From positions 1 to 52,968 of the forward strand of contig JAKBAM010000017.1 in assembly GCA_021809105.1 (NCBI GenBank): a DNA stretch of 52,968 nt, written 5' to 3'. The position numbers were made by a program, and so were the translations under genes. Position 1 is the stretch's first letter; each line of letters starts with the position of its first letter. This document shows, piece after piece, positions 16,178-25,611 of the stretch. Below the pieces are notes generated by a model. The model saw nothing but the letters and a program-made list of their open reading frames with translations. It made no database searches and was not told the DNA's origin. This DNA comes from Actinomycetes bacterium (GTDB lineage: Bacteria; Actinomycetota; Acidimicrobiia; Acidimicrobiales; Palsa-688).

Positions 16178-16220
16178 GAGGCGTAATCCCCGGGGAGTAG
16201 CGAAGCGCCTCCCCGGGGAG
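16178..16220. promoter_or_regulatory. Paired TCCCCGGGGA palindromes in a divergent intergenic region
   Basis: Perfect palindromes TCCCCGGGGA occur at 16187-16196 and 16210-16219 (the second extends to CTCCCCGGGGAG). Their centres are 23 bp apart, close to two helical turns. GAGGCG at 16178-16183 and CGCCTC at 16206-16211 form an overlapping inverted repeat. The site is 40 bases upstream of the histidine kinase start and about 110 bases upstream of the divergent membrane protein. It looks like an operator, perhaps for the linked response regulator; no consensus is known to me. Confidence 0.45.
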
Positions 16221-16258
16221 GACAGCCCTGGTATCCCCTGGGCCGTAGCCTCTGGGTG

Positions 16259-17458
16259 ATGCGTCCAGTGGTGGCTCGGCTCGTGAAGGCGCGGTGGGCC
16301 GAGCCCATCGGGGTCGCCCTCGTGGTCGCCCTCGTCGTAGCGGGATCTGTCGCCGAGGCCTTCCCCGCCCACAGGTACGCCGGCCTGCACCTGCAATCTC
16401 ATCCCGCGCCGGCTGCCTTCGTCCTGCTCGCCGTCCCCGCCGCACTCCTTCTGTGGCGGCGCCGCCATCCGGTGGGCGTCTACGTGACCGCGATCGCTGG
16501 TGTGGCCGGGTGGGCAGCCCTGGGACAGGTCTACGGCGCGGCTCTGGTGATGGTGCTCGTGGCGTTGTACTCGCTGGCCGTGGCCCGCTCCGGGCGGATC
16601 GTGCTGGTCGCGCTAGGAGGTGGCGGCGCGCTGACCATCTGGCTGTCCGGTGGCCTCCTCGGGCCGTGGGGCTGGTGGGGAGGACCGCAGCTAGACATGT
16701 GGGCGGAGATGGTGGCGGCTGGGGCCGTCGGGTCGTTCGTCGCGGCGCGACGGCACTGGAAGCTGAGCGAGCAGCTGCGCCAGGAGCAGCTCGCCCGGGC
16801 CAGAGCAGACGAGATCCGCCGGCAGGTCACGTCGGAGCGGCTGCGGATCACGAGGGAGCTCCACGATGTCGTCGCCCACTCGATGGCCATGATCAACGTG
16901 CAGGCAAGCGCCGCCGCCACCCTCGTCCATTCCGATCCTCTCCGGACAGCGGAGTCTCTCCAAGCCATCCGCCGTGCCAGCAAGGAAGGGCTGAGGGAGT
17001 TGCGCTCGATCCTCGACGTGCTCCGGCAGGTCGATCAAGACCAGCCGGCCGTGCCGCTCCCTGACCGGGAGGCTCTGCAGGCACTGGCCGAGGCGGCCGG
17101 GACAGCCGGGATCCGGACCAAGTTCCTTTGTGAGGTTGACCTGCGGGGGGAGGCACCCGAAACCGTCCTCGCCGCCTACAGGATCGTGCAGGAATCGCTG
17201 ACCAACGTGATCCGCCACGCCAGGGGCGCCACCGCTGAAGTCACTGTGTCTCAACGGAACGGACTCGTCGTCGTGGACGTGATCAACGATGACCAAGGCC
17301 GCGACGACCCATTTGTCGAGGGGACCGGCACCGGCCTGGTCGGTATGGAGGAACGGGCTCGGGCGCTCGGCGGGCACGTGCACGCAGGGCCCCTCTCCGG
17401 CGGCGGCTTCCGAGTCCACGCCGAGCTGCCCGCCGCTCCCCAGGCGCTCGGCTCGTGA
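16259..17458 (+). CDS. NarL/DesK-type sensor histidine kinase
   Basis: This is a two-component sensor kinase of 399 aa. Residues 1-165 contain about five to six TM helices and no large extracellular loop, so it probably senses a membrane or intramembrane signal. A short coiled linker (170-195) leads to the HisKA_3 dimerisation domain with the phospho-acceptor His in RITRELHDVVAHSMAMINVQ. The HATPase domain (about 300-390) has IVQESLTNVIRHARG (N box) and GTGTGLVGMEERARALGG (G box). ATG 16259 is chosen; the GTG immediately before it (16256) is equally possible. The response regulator starts inside its stop codon (GTGA overlap), so the pair is one unit. Confidence 0.93.
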   Translation: MRPVVARLVKARWAEPIGVALVVALVVAGSVAEAFPAHRYAGLHLQSHPAPAAFVLLAVPAALLLWRRRHPVGVYVTAIAGVAGWAALGQVYGAALVMVLVALYSLAVARSGRIVLVALGGGGALTIWLSGGLLGPWGWWGGPQLDMWAEMVAAGAVGSFVAARRHWKLSEQLRQEQLARARADEIRRQVTSERLRITRELHDVVAHSMAMINVQASAAATLVHSDPLRTAESLQAIRRASKEGLRELRSILDVLRQVDQDQPAVPLPDREALQALAEAAGTAGIRTKFLCEVDLRGEAPETVLAAYRIVQESLTNVIRHARGATAEVTVSQRNGLVVVDVINDDQGRDDPFVEGTGTGLVGMEERARALGGHVHAGPLSGGGFRVHAELPAAPQALGS

Positions 17459-18120
17459 TCCGCGTCATCCTCGCCGACGACCAGGCCCTGGTCCGCGCCG
17501 GCTTCAGCGTCCTGCTCGCCAGGGCGGACGACATCGAAGTCGTCGGCGAGGCCGGCGACGGCCAGGCGGCCATCGACCTGGCTCGAACCGTCGGGGCCGA
17601 CGTCGTGCTCATGGACATCCGCATGCCCGGCGTCGACGGGCTGGAGGCCACCCGGCGGATTGCCGCCGCCCCCGACCTGTCGCGCCTCCGGGTCCTCATC
17701 CTCACCACCTTCGAAGCCGACGAGTACGTGTTCGAGGCATTACGGGCAGGGGCAAGCGGGTTCTTAGTGAAAGACACCGAACCTGACAGCCTCATCGACG
17801 CAGTCCGGGTGGTCGCCCGGGGCGACGCCCTCCTGTCGCCGAGCGTCACCCGCCGCCTGATCGCCAGCATCGCCGGCCGGGGTGCCGGGCGACCGCTGGA
17901 CGCGGCCCCGCTATCGGTCCTCACCGACCGCGAGCGCGAGGTACTGGCCCTGGTCGCCACCGGGATGACCAACGAGGAGATCGGCGCTGCGCTCTACATG
18001 AGCCCGCTGACGGCCAAGACACACGTGAGCCGGTCCATGGCGAAGCTCAACGCCCGGGACCGGACCCAGCTCGTCGTGATCGCCTACGAGACAGGCCTGG
18101 TCACCCCCGGGCACAGATGA
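17455..18120 (+). CDS. NarL/LuxR-family response regulator
   Basis: This 221-aa DNA-binding response regulator is paired with the upstream kinase. The receiver domain (1-120) has the acidic pocket ILADDQ, phospho-acceptor Asp54 in VLMDIRMPG, the switch Thr in LILTTFEADEY and Lys in FLVKDTEPDSL. The C-terminal LuxR-type HTH runs from about 155 (LTDREREVLALVATGMTNEEI through SPLTAKTHVSRSMAKL). All key residues are present. The GTG start overlaps the kinase stop. Targets are unknown; the divergent membrane protein and the paired palindromes upstream are candidates. The urease cluster begins 111 bases downstream on the same strand. Confidence 0.95.
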   Translation: MIRVILADDQALVRAGFSVLLARADDIEVVGEAGDGQAAIDLARTVGADVVLMDIRMPGVDGLEATRRIAAAPDLSRLRVLILTTFEADEYVFEALRAGASGFLVKDTEPDSLIDAVRVVARGDALLSPSVTRRLIASIAGRGAGRPLDAAPLSVLTDREREVLALVATGMTNEEIGAALYMSPLTAKTHVSRSMAKLNARDRTQLVVIAYETGLVTPGHR

Positions 18121-18231
18121 GATCGAGGGCGCGGTGGGTGCTGCGTATCGAGCCGGCACGCCCTGCTCTGTTCACATAGCCGTCATCTCCCGGACACGGT
18201 TTCGGGCGCTCTAGTCGGGCACGCTCGGTGT

Positions 18232-18534
18232 GTGCAGCTGAGCCCCCATGAGTGCGACAAGCTCTTGTTGTCGGTGGCGGCGATGGTGGCGAGGGATCGC
18301 CGGGAGCGAGGGTTGCGGCTCAATCACCCTGAGTCGGTGGCGATCATTTCGAGCTTTGTCATGGAGGGTGCCCGGGACGGTCGCAGCGTGGCGTCGCTGA
18401 TGGCCGATGCCCGCGAGGTCCTCGGCCGCGGTGATGTCATGGACGGGGTGGCGGAGATGTTGAGCGAGGTGCAGGTGGAGGCCACGTTCCCTGACGGGAC
18501 GAAGCTGGTCACCGTGCACGGGCCGATCGCGTGA
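18232..18534 (+). CDS. ureA: Urease gamma subunit
   Basis: This 100-aa small structural subunit of urease (urea to ammonia and carbamate) has the standard length. It contains the family blocks [40 protein letters not shown] and [18 protein letters not shown] start at 18232 gives the expected N-terminus. The stop overlaps the GTG of ureB. It heads a tight ureABCFGD operon. No ureE or nickel transporter gene is visible in the window. Confidence 0.97.
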   Translation: MQLSPHECDKLLLSVAAMVARDRRERGLRLNHPESVAIISSFVMEGARDGRSVASLMADAREVLGRGDVMDGVAEMLSEVQVEATFPDGTKLVTVHGPIA

Positions 18535-18855
18535 CGCCGGGCGAGGTGATTGTCGGGGAGGGTGCGGTTGAGATCAACGCCGGACGGCCGGTCACGACGG
18601 TGACGGTGGTCAACATCGGGGATCGCCCGGTGCAGGTCGGGTCGCATTTCCATTTCGCCGAGGCCAACCCGGCTTTGGAGCTCGACCGGACTGCGGCCAG
18701 GGGGCAGCGTCTTGCAGTGGCGGCGGGTACCAGTGTCCGCTTCGAGCCGGGCATCGAGCGGCAGGTCGACTTGGTGCCTTTCGGCGGTGATCGTTATGTC
18801 GCCGGTTTCCGGGGGGAGGTGGCCGGCCTGCTGGAATCGCGTCCCGGCGCCGTCG

Positions 18856-18872
<17 letters not shown>
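18531..18872 (+). CDS. ureB: Urease beta subunit
   Basis: This 113-aa structural subunit forms the collar of the urease trimer with UreA and UreC. It starts with the GTG overlapping the ureA stop. Diagnostic segments are [39 protein letters not shown] and [20 protein letters not shown]. The C-terminus runs over the start of ureC, a longer overlap than the other junctions. The end is Gly/Val-rich and slightly longer than in many relatives. Confidence 0.97.
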
Positions 18873-20585
<1,713 letters not shown>

Positions 20586-20586
<1 letters not shown>

Positions 20587-21269
20587 TGGCAACCGGCGCC
20601 GCTTTCCTGCTCCTGGCTGATCCGCGCTTGCCGACGGGCGGCCATGCCCATTCCGGGGGCATGGAGGAAGCGGTGGCCTGCCGGGCGGTGAGCGGCGTCA
20701 CTGACATCGAGGCGTGGCTGAGGGGACGGCTCCACACCGCCGGAGCTGTGGACGCGGCGTTCGCCGGGGCTGCTCACGCTAAGGCCGGTGAGAATGACAG
20801 CTGGCCGAGGTTCGACGCCGAGTGGTCTGCCAGGAACGTGTCGCCCGCGGTCCGCGCGGCCAGCCGGATCCAGGGCCGCGGGTTGCTGAGGGCGGCCCGA
20901 GCCTGCTGGCCCGATCCTCGTGTCGACGCCGTATCCGCCGCCCTGCCCGGTGGCGCTCCCTGGGCGGTAGCGCTCGGTGTGGTCGGCGCCGTCGTAGGCT
21001 GCGAGACCCTCGAGGTTACGGCCGCGGCGGCGCTCGGGTCGGTGACCGGGCCGGCATGGGCGGCCGCCCGCCTGCTCGGCAGCGACCCTTTTGCGATCTC
21101 CGCCATCCTTGCGGGTCTCTCCGCCGAGGTCGATCGAGTGGCGGCAGCGGCTTGCGCCTTCGCGCTGCGGGGGCAGCTCCTCGCCGACCTCCCTGCACTG
21201 TCCGCTCCGATGCTCGATCTCGGCGCCGAGCATCACGCAGCCTGGGAGGTGCGTCTCTTTGCGTCCTGA
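20586..21269 (+). CDS. ureF: Urease accessory protein UreF
   Basis: This all-helical accessory protein of 227 aa works with UreD and UreG to deliver nickel to apo-urease. Family features are the N-terminal [22 protein letters not shown] block and [13 protein letters not shown]. The tail [21 protein letters not shown] is typical of actinobacterial UreF. The ATG shares bases with the ureC stop (TGATG). Sequence similarity in UreF is generally low, but order and length leave little doubt. Confidence 0.95.
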
Positions 21270-21951
21270 ACCTGCCGTCCATCCACATCTTCACCCGGGC
21301 TCGCCAGCCGCCCCCCGGCTGACGCTTCCTGTGGTCGGGCGTCCGGTGCGGGTGGGTGTCGGCGGCCCGGTGGGCAGCGGCAAGACGGCGCTCCTGGCCG
21401 CCCTGTGCCGGGCTCTGGCCCCCCGCCTGTCGGTGGCTGCGGTGACCAACGACATCTACACCGCCGAGGACGCCGCCATCCTTCGCCGCGCCGCGGTGCT
21501 CCCAGATGATCGCATCATGGCGGTGCAGACCGGCTGCTGCCCCCACACGGCCATCCGCGACGACATCACCGCCAACCTCGACGCTTTGGAGTTGCTCGAG
21601 GCGCGCCACCCGGACCTCTCCCTCATCCTGCTCGAGTCAGGCGGGGACAACCTGACCGCCACTTTCAGCTACGGCCTGGTCGACCGGCAGATCTTCGTAA
21701 TCGACGTTGCCGGCGGGGACAAAGTGCCCCGCAAGGGGGGCCCGGGTATCACCAGCTCCGACCTCCTCGTGATCAACAAGACCGACCTGGCGCCGCTCGT
21801 CGGCGCCGACCTCGACGTGATGGCCAGGGACGCCCGCACGGCGCGAGGGGACCGCCCGGTGGTATTCACCAGCCTCACCGAGGATCCGACTGCAACGCCG
21901 GTGGTCGCTTGGCTGGCGGCGGAGGCGGCGTGCACGCTTGCGCCCGGCTGA
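21259..21951 (+). CDS. ureG: Urease accessory GTPase UreG
   Basis: This SIMIBI-class GTPase (230 aa) hydrolyses GTP to drive nickel insertion into urease. It shows the P-loop [12 protein letters not shown], the metal-binding CPHTAIRDD (Cys-Pro-His), [14 protein letters not shown] and the base-recognition motif NKTDLA. The TTG at 21259 is chosen because GGGAGGT lies eight bases upstream and it includes the His-rich leader HPHLHPG. Such a leader is a common nickel-binding feature of UreG. A later GTG at 21331 would remove it. The gene overlaps the end of ureF by 11 bases. The His-rich tail may compensate for the absence of ureE. Confidence 0.96.
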   Translation: MRPEPAVHPHLHPGSPAAPRLTLPVVGRPVRVGVGGPVGSGKTALLAALCRALAPRLSVAAVTNDIYTAEDAAILRRAAVLPDDRIMAVQTGCCPHTAIRDDITANLDALELLEARHPDLSLILLESGGDNLTATFSYGLVDRQIFVIDVAGGDKVPRKGGPGITSSDLLVINKTDLAPLVGADLDVMARDARTARGDRPVVFTSLTEDPTATPVVAWLAAEAACTLAPG

Positions 21952-22658
21952 GTGTCGTGGCCGACCCCGCGGGCGGTGCGCACCGGATCGTGCGGATGGA
22001 ACATGCGGCTCCTGTCGGGTGGCGCCCGACGCCAGAGGCAGTCCACATGGTCGCCACCGCCGCCTCACCGGTCGGCACCGATGCCGTGCGATTGGAGATC
22101 CTGGTCGGGGAGGGTGCGAGGCTGGCCGTGCGCTCGATGGCGGCGGGGATCGCATGGTCGGGCACCGGCAGCCGCCAGCACGTGGTGGCCGATGTCGGAA
22201 CTGGCGCGACGCTCGACTGGGCACCCGAACCGCTCATCGTCACCGGGAGGTGCAATCACCGGGTGGATGCTTCGATCACCGTGGCTCCAGGCGCAACGCT
22301 TTGGTGGACTGAGCGGATCGTGCTCGGGCGTCACGGCGAGATGCCCGGGTCACTCTCCACGCGCCTGACCGTCGACGTAGGCGATCAGCCCCTTCTGCGT
22401 CATCGCCTCGACATCGGAGCGCGGGCGCCGGCTTGGTCCGGGCCCGCCGTCCTCCGCGGGGCCCGGGCCGTCGGGCTCCTGCTGGCGGTCGGCCCCGAGC
22501 CGGCCGGGGTCCGCCAGCGCGGCGCGGGCTGGGCGGCGATGCCACTCGACGGGCCCGCAAGCCTGGGCATGGCCGTGGCCGGGAATGCCACCGAGATGGA
22601 GCGCGCCATGGAATCCATGCGCTCAGTGCTCGCGCCCCGCTCAGCGGTGGCTCACTAG
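21930..22658 (+). CDS. ureD: Urease accessory protein UreD
   Basis: This scaffold protein (about 242 aa) binds apo-urease with UreF and UreG. It is recognisable by [40 protein letters not shown] and [13 protein letters not shown]. It is short and divergent, as is usual for actinobacterial UreD. The GTG 21930 follows GGAGG by four bases and overlaps the end of ureG; a GTG at 21957 is possible. Its stop TAG lies in the tetramer CTAG, which also supplies the stop of the convergent uricase gene. Confidence 0.92.
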   Translation: MHACARLSVVADPAGGAHRIVRMEHAAPVGWRPTPEAVHMVATAASPVGTDAVRLEILVGEGARLAVRSMAAGIAWSGTGSRQHVVADVGTGATLDWAPEPLIVTGRCNHRVDASITVAPGATLWWTERIVLGRHGEMPGSLSTRLTVDVGDQPLLRHRLDIGARAPAWSGPAVLRGARAVGLLLAVGPEPAGVRQRGAGWAAMPLDGPASLGMAVAGNATEMERAMESMRSVLAPRSAVAH

Positions 22659-23455
22659 GGGCGGCGCACCGTTACCTCAGTAATCCCAAGGGGGGCTCCG
22701 CTCACCTCGTAGGCGAGGGCGACCGCGGTGGTCGGCTGCGACTCGAAGTGAAGTGTGAGGGTGGCTAGCCCCGGAGTGGCCAGGAGGACCGAGGTAGCGG
22801 TTTCGGTGAGCAGTTGCTGCACGGCGTTGGAGGGCCGGTCTGCAAAGGTCGCGATGATGCGATCGACGATCTCGCCGGGCACGCCCGCGGCCGGCAGGTC
22901 CTCGAAGGCGTAGCTCCACTCGCCGCCGAGGGTCCCGCACAGCGGTCGGTCGGTTGCCTCGACCTGAATGGTGAGAGCGTCTCGGAGGAAGCCGGTGAAG
23001 GCGGACCCTCCCGTCGCCAGAACGCTGAGGCCCTGGAGGCCCCCGGTCCGCTCCGGCGAGCAATCCCGAGCTGAGCGTACCCGCGCCAGGCGCTGCCATG
23101 GAGATCGGACGTAGGTGCGCTGCCCGACCGCCACCCACGGCTGCAATGCCGCGGTCAATGTCACGGCCGACAGCGCAGGGTTGGCGCTGAGCAGGCTCGC
23201 AGACACCCGGTCGAGCACTGCCTCGATAGGCGCGTCGGGGTGGGAACCGGCCTCGGAGAGGACGTGGCGGCGGAAGGTGTCGCTCGGGAGCACGGCTCGG
23301 TTGTCGCCAAGGAGGAACGAGTCGAGGAACTGGCCCTCGACCTGGACGTCCACCACCGCGTCCCGTACCCGGCTGGCGCCGTGGTCACCATCCGGCCAAC
23401 TCAGGATCCTCACGCCGGCTTTCCCGTAGGTCGCCGTCGTGACCTCGACGTCCAT
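22655..23455 (-). CDS. Urate oxidase (uricase)
   Basis: This cofactor-free oxidase converts urate and O2 to 5-hydroxyisourate in purine breakdown. It has 266 aa, slightly shorter than the usual 290-300. Its two T-fold halves are visible. The first includes YGKAGVRILSW and VEGQFLDSFLLGDNRAVLPSDT, with the catalytic-type Lys/Thr pair. The second includes LSVLATGGSAFTGFLRDALT, DRPLCGTLGGEWSYAF and LLATPGLATLTLHFES. ATG 23455 gives a start just before the first conserved strand. It is divergent from the transporter-amidase operon across a 171-base region with three palindromes, and shares its stop tetramer with ureD. No hydroxyisourate hydrolase or OHCU decarboxylase gene is in the window. Confidence 0.9.
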   Translation of the reverse strand: MDVEVTTATYGKAGVRILSWPDGDHGASRVRDAVVDVQVEGQFLDSFLLGDNRAVLPSDTFRRHVLSEAGSHPDAPIEAVLDRVSASLLSANPALSAVTLTAALQPWVAVGQRTYVRSPWQRLARVRSARDCSPERTGGLQGLSVLATGGSAFTGFLRDALTIQVEATDRPLCGTLGGEWSYAFEDLPAAGVPGEIVDRIIATFADRPSNAVQQLLTETATSVLLATPGLATLTLHFESQPTTAVALAYEVSGAPLGITEVTVRRP

Positions 23456-23461
23456 GCCCGC

Positions 23462-23495
23462 TCCCACTCTGGTGCCCTCTCCCACTCTGGTGCCC
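23462..23495. repeat. Two copies of a 16-bp direct repeat next to the uricase start
   Basis: TCCCACTCTGGTGCCC occurs at 23462-23477 and again, unchanged, at 23480-23495. The two copies are 18 bp apart start to start, just upstream of the uricase ATG. They lie in the untranslated leader or promoter of uricase. Their role is unknown. Confidence 0.7.
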
Positions 23496-23502
23496 GGCCG
23501 AT

Positions 23503-23600
23503 CCGTCAGTTGCTGTGCACAGACCGTCAGCTGCTGTTCACAGCCCTGCAACTCCCAGACACATGCCGGAAACAAATCGCCTTTAATCTTTTGTCTACAA
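23503..23600. promoter_or_regulatory. Three TGT-N2-ACA operator-like palindromes between uricase and the importer operon
   Basis: Palindromes CTGTGCACAG (23513-23522), CTGTTCACAG (23534-23543) and TTGTCTACAA (23591-23600) share the core TGT-N2-ACA. The first two sit in longer 20-bp direct repeats (CCGTCAG... at 23503 and 23524) with a 21-bp spacing. The third lies 27 bases before the binding-protein ATG. A GntR regulator of the FCD class is encoded in the same operon, and such proteins often bind TGT-N-ACA-type sites. The region is AT-richer than its surroundings, with a TAATCT hexamer (23584-23589) that could serve as a -10. Confidence 0.6.
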
Positions 23601-23626
23601 GAACTAGGCTACATAAGGAGCGACGA

Positions 23627-24760
23627 ATGATCAATGACCCGAAAGCACCGGGCCCGGTCCTACGACCCCTTTCCCGCCGGCACTTCCTCGGACGCAGCGC
23701 CCAGGGTGTTGCCGCGCTCGGGTTGGCCGGGGGTGTATCCGCCATCCTCGCAGCATGCGGATCGTCCTCCACCGCAACGCCCGGCGCCACATCGGCGTCG
23801 GGGGCCCCCGCCGCCAGCGGAACCACTGCCGGCACCCTGACCGCCGCAGCGATCCAGTTCTGCTACCTGCTCAATGTGCAGTTCGCCGGAAGCTACTTCG
23901 CCATGACCAAGGGTTACTACAAGGCCGATGGCCTCGATGTCACCCTGCTTCCCGGCGGCCCGAGCCTGGCTCCGGAGCCGATCGTGGTCTCGGGCAAGGC
24001 GACCCTCGGTGTCACCCACACCGCCGAGGCGGTCAGCGCCATCATCAACGGAGCTGACCTGAAGATCATAGGGGCGACGTTCCAGAAGAACCCGACGTGC
24101 ATCGCCTCCCTCGCCTCCAAGCCGATCAAGGTGCCCACCGACATGTACGGCAAGAAGATCGGGATCAGTGACACCAACGCCCCGATCTGGAACTCGTTCA
24201 TCAAGGCCAACGGGCTCAACGTGTCCAAGATCAACGTGGTGACCGTTGGCTTCGATGTGACCTCGCTCGCATCGGGTGAGATCGATGGCCTCATGGCGTT
24301 CGCCCCCAACGAGCCGACGATCCTCAAGCTCAAGGGCGTCGACACGTACACGTTGCTGCTGAGCGACTTCAAGTACCCGCTGATGGAGGACCTCTACATC
24401 GCGAAGGGCTCGGACCTATCCGATCCAGCCAAGGTCAAGATCCTCGCAGGGCTCATGAAGGCTGAGTCCCTCGGATGGTCCGACGTCCTCAAGGACCCAT
24501 CCGGCGCAGCAACTCTGGCGGTCACCGACTTCGGCAAGACTCTCGGACTGGACCCAGCACAGCAGAACCTCGATGCCGCTGCGCAGAACGCCTTCGTGGC
24601 CGACGCCGACACCGCGGCCCACGGGCTGTTCTGGATGACCAACGCCAAGATCGCGGGCACGATCGCGTCGCTGGCATTGGGCGGCGTGACTGCAACTCCG
24701 TCGATGTTCACCAATGCTGTCCTCCAAGAGGTGTACAAGGGTGGGAGCGTGCCGGCGTGA
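23627..24760 (+). CDS. NMT1/THI5-like ABC substrate-binding lipoprotein
   Basis: This extracytoplasmic solute-binding protein, 377 aa, belongs to the family that includes SsuA/TauA and pyrimidine-binding ThiY. The N-terminus combines a twin-arginine motif (LSRRHFLGRS) and a lipobox (AILAACGSS), so it is probably a Tat-exported lipoprotein. The mature domain shows FAMTKGYYKADGLDVTLLPGG, VVSGKATLGVTHTAEAV and YGKKIGISDTNAPIWNSF. AAGGAG is six bases before ATG 23627. It is the first gene of an operon with ATPase, permease, amidase and ring-opening amidohydrolase. The cargo is therefore plausibly an N-heterocycle or ureide; this is inference. Confidence 0.93.
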   Translation: MINDPKAPGPVLRPLSRRHFLGRSAQGVAALGLAGGVSAILAACGSSSTATPGATSASGAPAASGTTAGTLTAAAIQFCYLLNVQFAGSYFAMTKGYYKADGLDVTLLPGGPSLAPEPIVVSGKATLGVTHTAEAVSAIINGADLKIIGATFQKNPTCIASLASKPIKVPTDMYGKKIGISDTNAPIWNSFIKANGLNVSKINVVTVGFDVTSLASGEIDGLMAFAPNEPTILKLKGVDTYTLLLSDFKYPLMEDLYIAKGSDLSDPAKVKILAGLMKAESLGWSDVLKDPSGAATLAVTDFGKTLGLDPAQQNLDAAAQNAFVADADTAAHGLFWMTNAKIAGTIASLALGGVTATPSMFTNAVLQEVYKGGSVPA

Positions 24761-25611
24761 TGGACATGATCGCCTCCGATCGGGCCGACCCCTCTGTCGG
24801 CGGCCCCCACGGCCCGAGCCCAGCGTTGGGTTTGCACCTGGACGCGGTCACCAAGACCTTCGGCCACAAGCGCCACCCCGTCGAGGCGCTCCAGTCGGTC
24901 TCCCTCGCCGCTCCTACCGGAAGCTTCACCGCCCTCCTCGGGCCTTCGGGCTGCGGCAAGTCGACGATCCTGCGGATGGTGGCGGCCCTCGAGCAGCCCA
25001 CGACTGGCGAGATCATGGTTGACGGCGCCCACCCCGTAGAGGTCCGCAAGCGCCATGAGCTCGGGGTGGCGTTCCAGGACCCGGCCCTGCTGCCGTGGCG
25101 GAGCGTCGAACACAACATCCGCATGCCCCTCGAGCTGGCCGGCCGCACGGGCGGCTCCGGGTCCATCGCCGAGCTGATCGAGCTGGTGGGGTTGACCGGC
25201 TTCGAGAAGGCCAAGCCGGGCCAGCTCTCAGGTGGGATGCGCCAGCGCGTCGCCATCGCCCGAGCGTTGGTGCTGCAACCCCGACTGCTGCTGCTCGACG
25301 AGCCCTTCGGTGCTTTGGACGAGATGATGCGCCAACGTCTCAACATCGAGCTGCAGCGGATCTGGATGGAGCGGGCCACCACCACCCTCCTCGTCACCCA
25401 CTCGATCCAGGAGGCGGCCTTCCTTGCAGATGCGGTCGTGGTGATGACCCCGCGCCCGGGTCGCATCGTGGAGCGCTACATGGTCCCTTTCGACCGCCCC
25501 CGCCGGCCCGAGCTGCTCTCGGACCCGAAGTTCCACGCCTGCTGCGACCACCTAAGCCAGGTTCTCTTCTCTGCCGGCGCAGTCGCCGACGCCGACCGGC
25601 CCTCGTCGTGA
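24760..25611 (+). CDS. ABC importer ATPase (SsuB/TauB type)
   Basis: This ATP-binding subunit, 283 aa, energises import of the ligand captured by the upstream lipoprotein. The Walker A is LLGPSGCGKSTILR, the Q-loop is FQDPALLPWRS, the signature is LSGGMRQRVAIARAL and the Walker B is LLLLDEPFGALDE. The H-loop His is in LLVTHSIQEAAFLAD. All are canonical. ATG 24760 shares its A with the upstream TGA. A GTG directly before it is an alternative. The stop overlaps the permease GTG. Confidence 0.95.
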   Translation: MDMIASDRADPSVGGPHGPSPALGLHLDAVTKTFGHKRHPVEALQSVSLAAPTGSFTALLGPSGCGKSTILRMVAALEQPTTGEIMVDGAHPVEVRKRHELGVAFQDPALLPWRSVEHNIRMPLELAGRTGGSGSIAELIELVGLTGFEKAKPGQLSGGMRQRVAIARALVLQPRLLLLDEPFGALDEMMRQRLNIELQRIWMERATTTLLVTHSIQEAAFLADAVVVMTPRPGRIVERYMVPFDRPRRPELLSDPKFHACCDHLSQVLFSAGAVADADRPSS

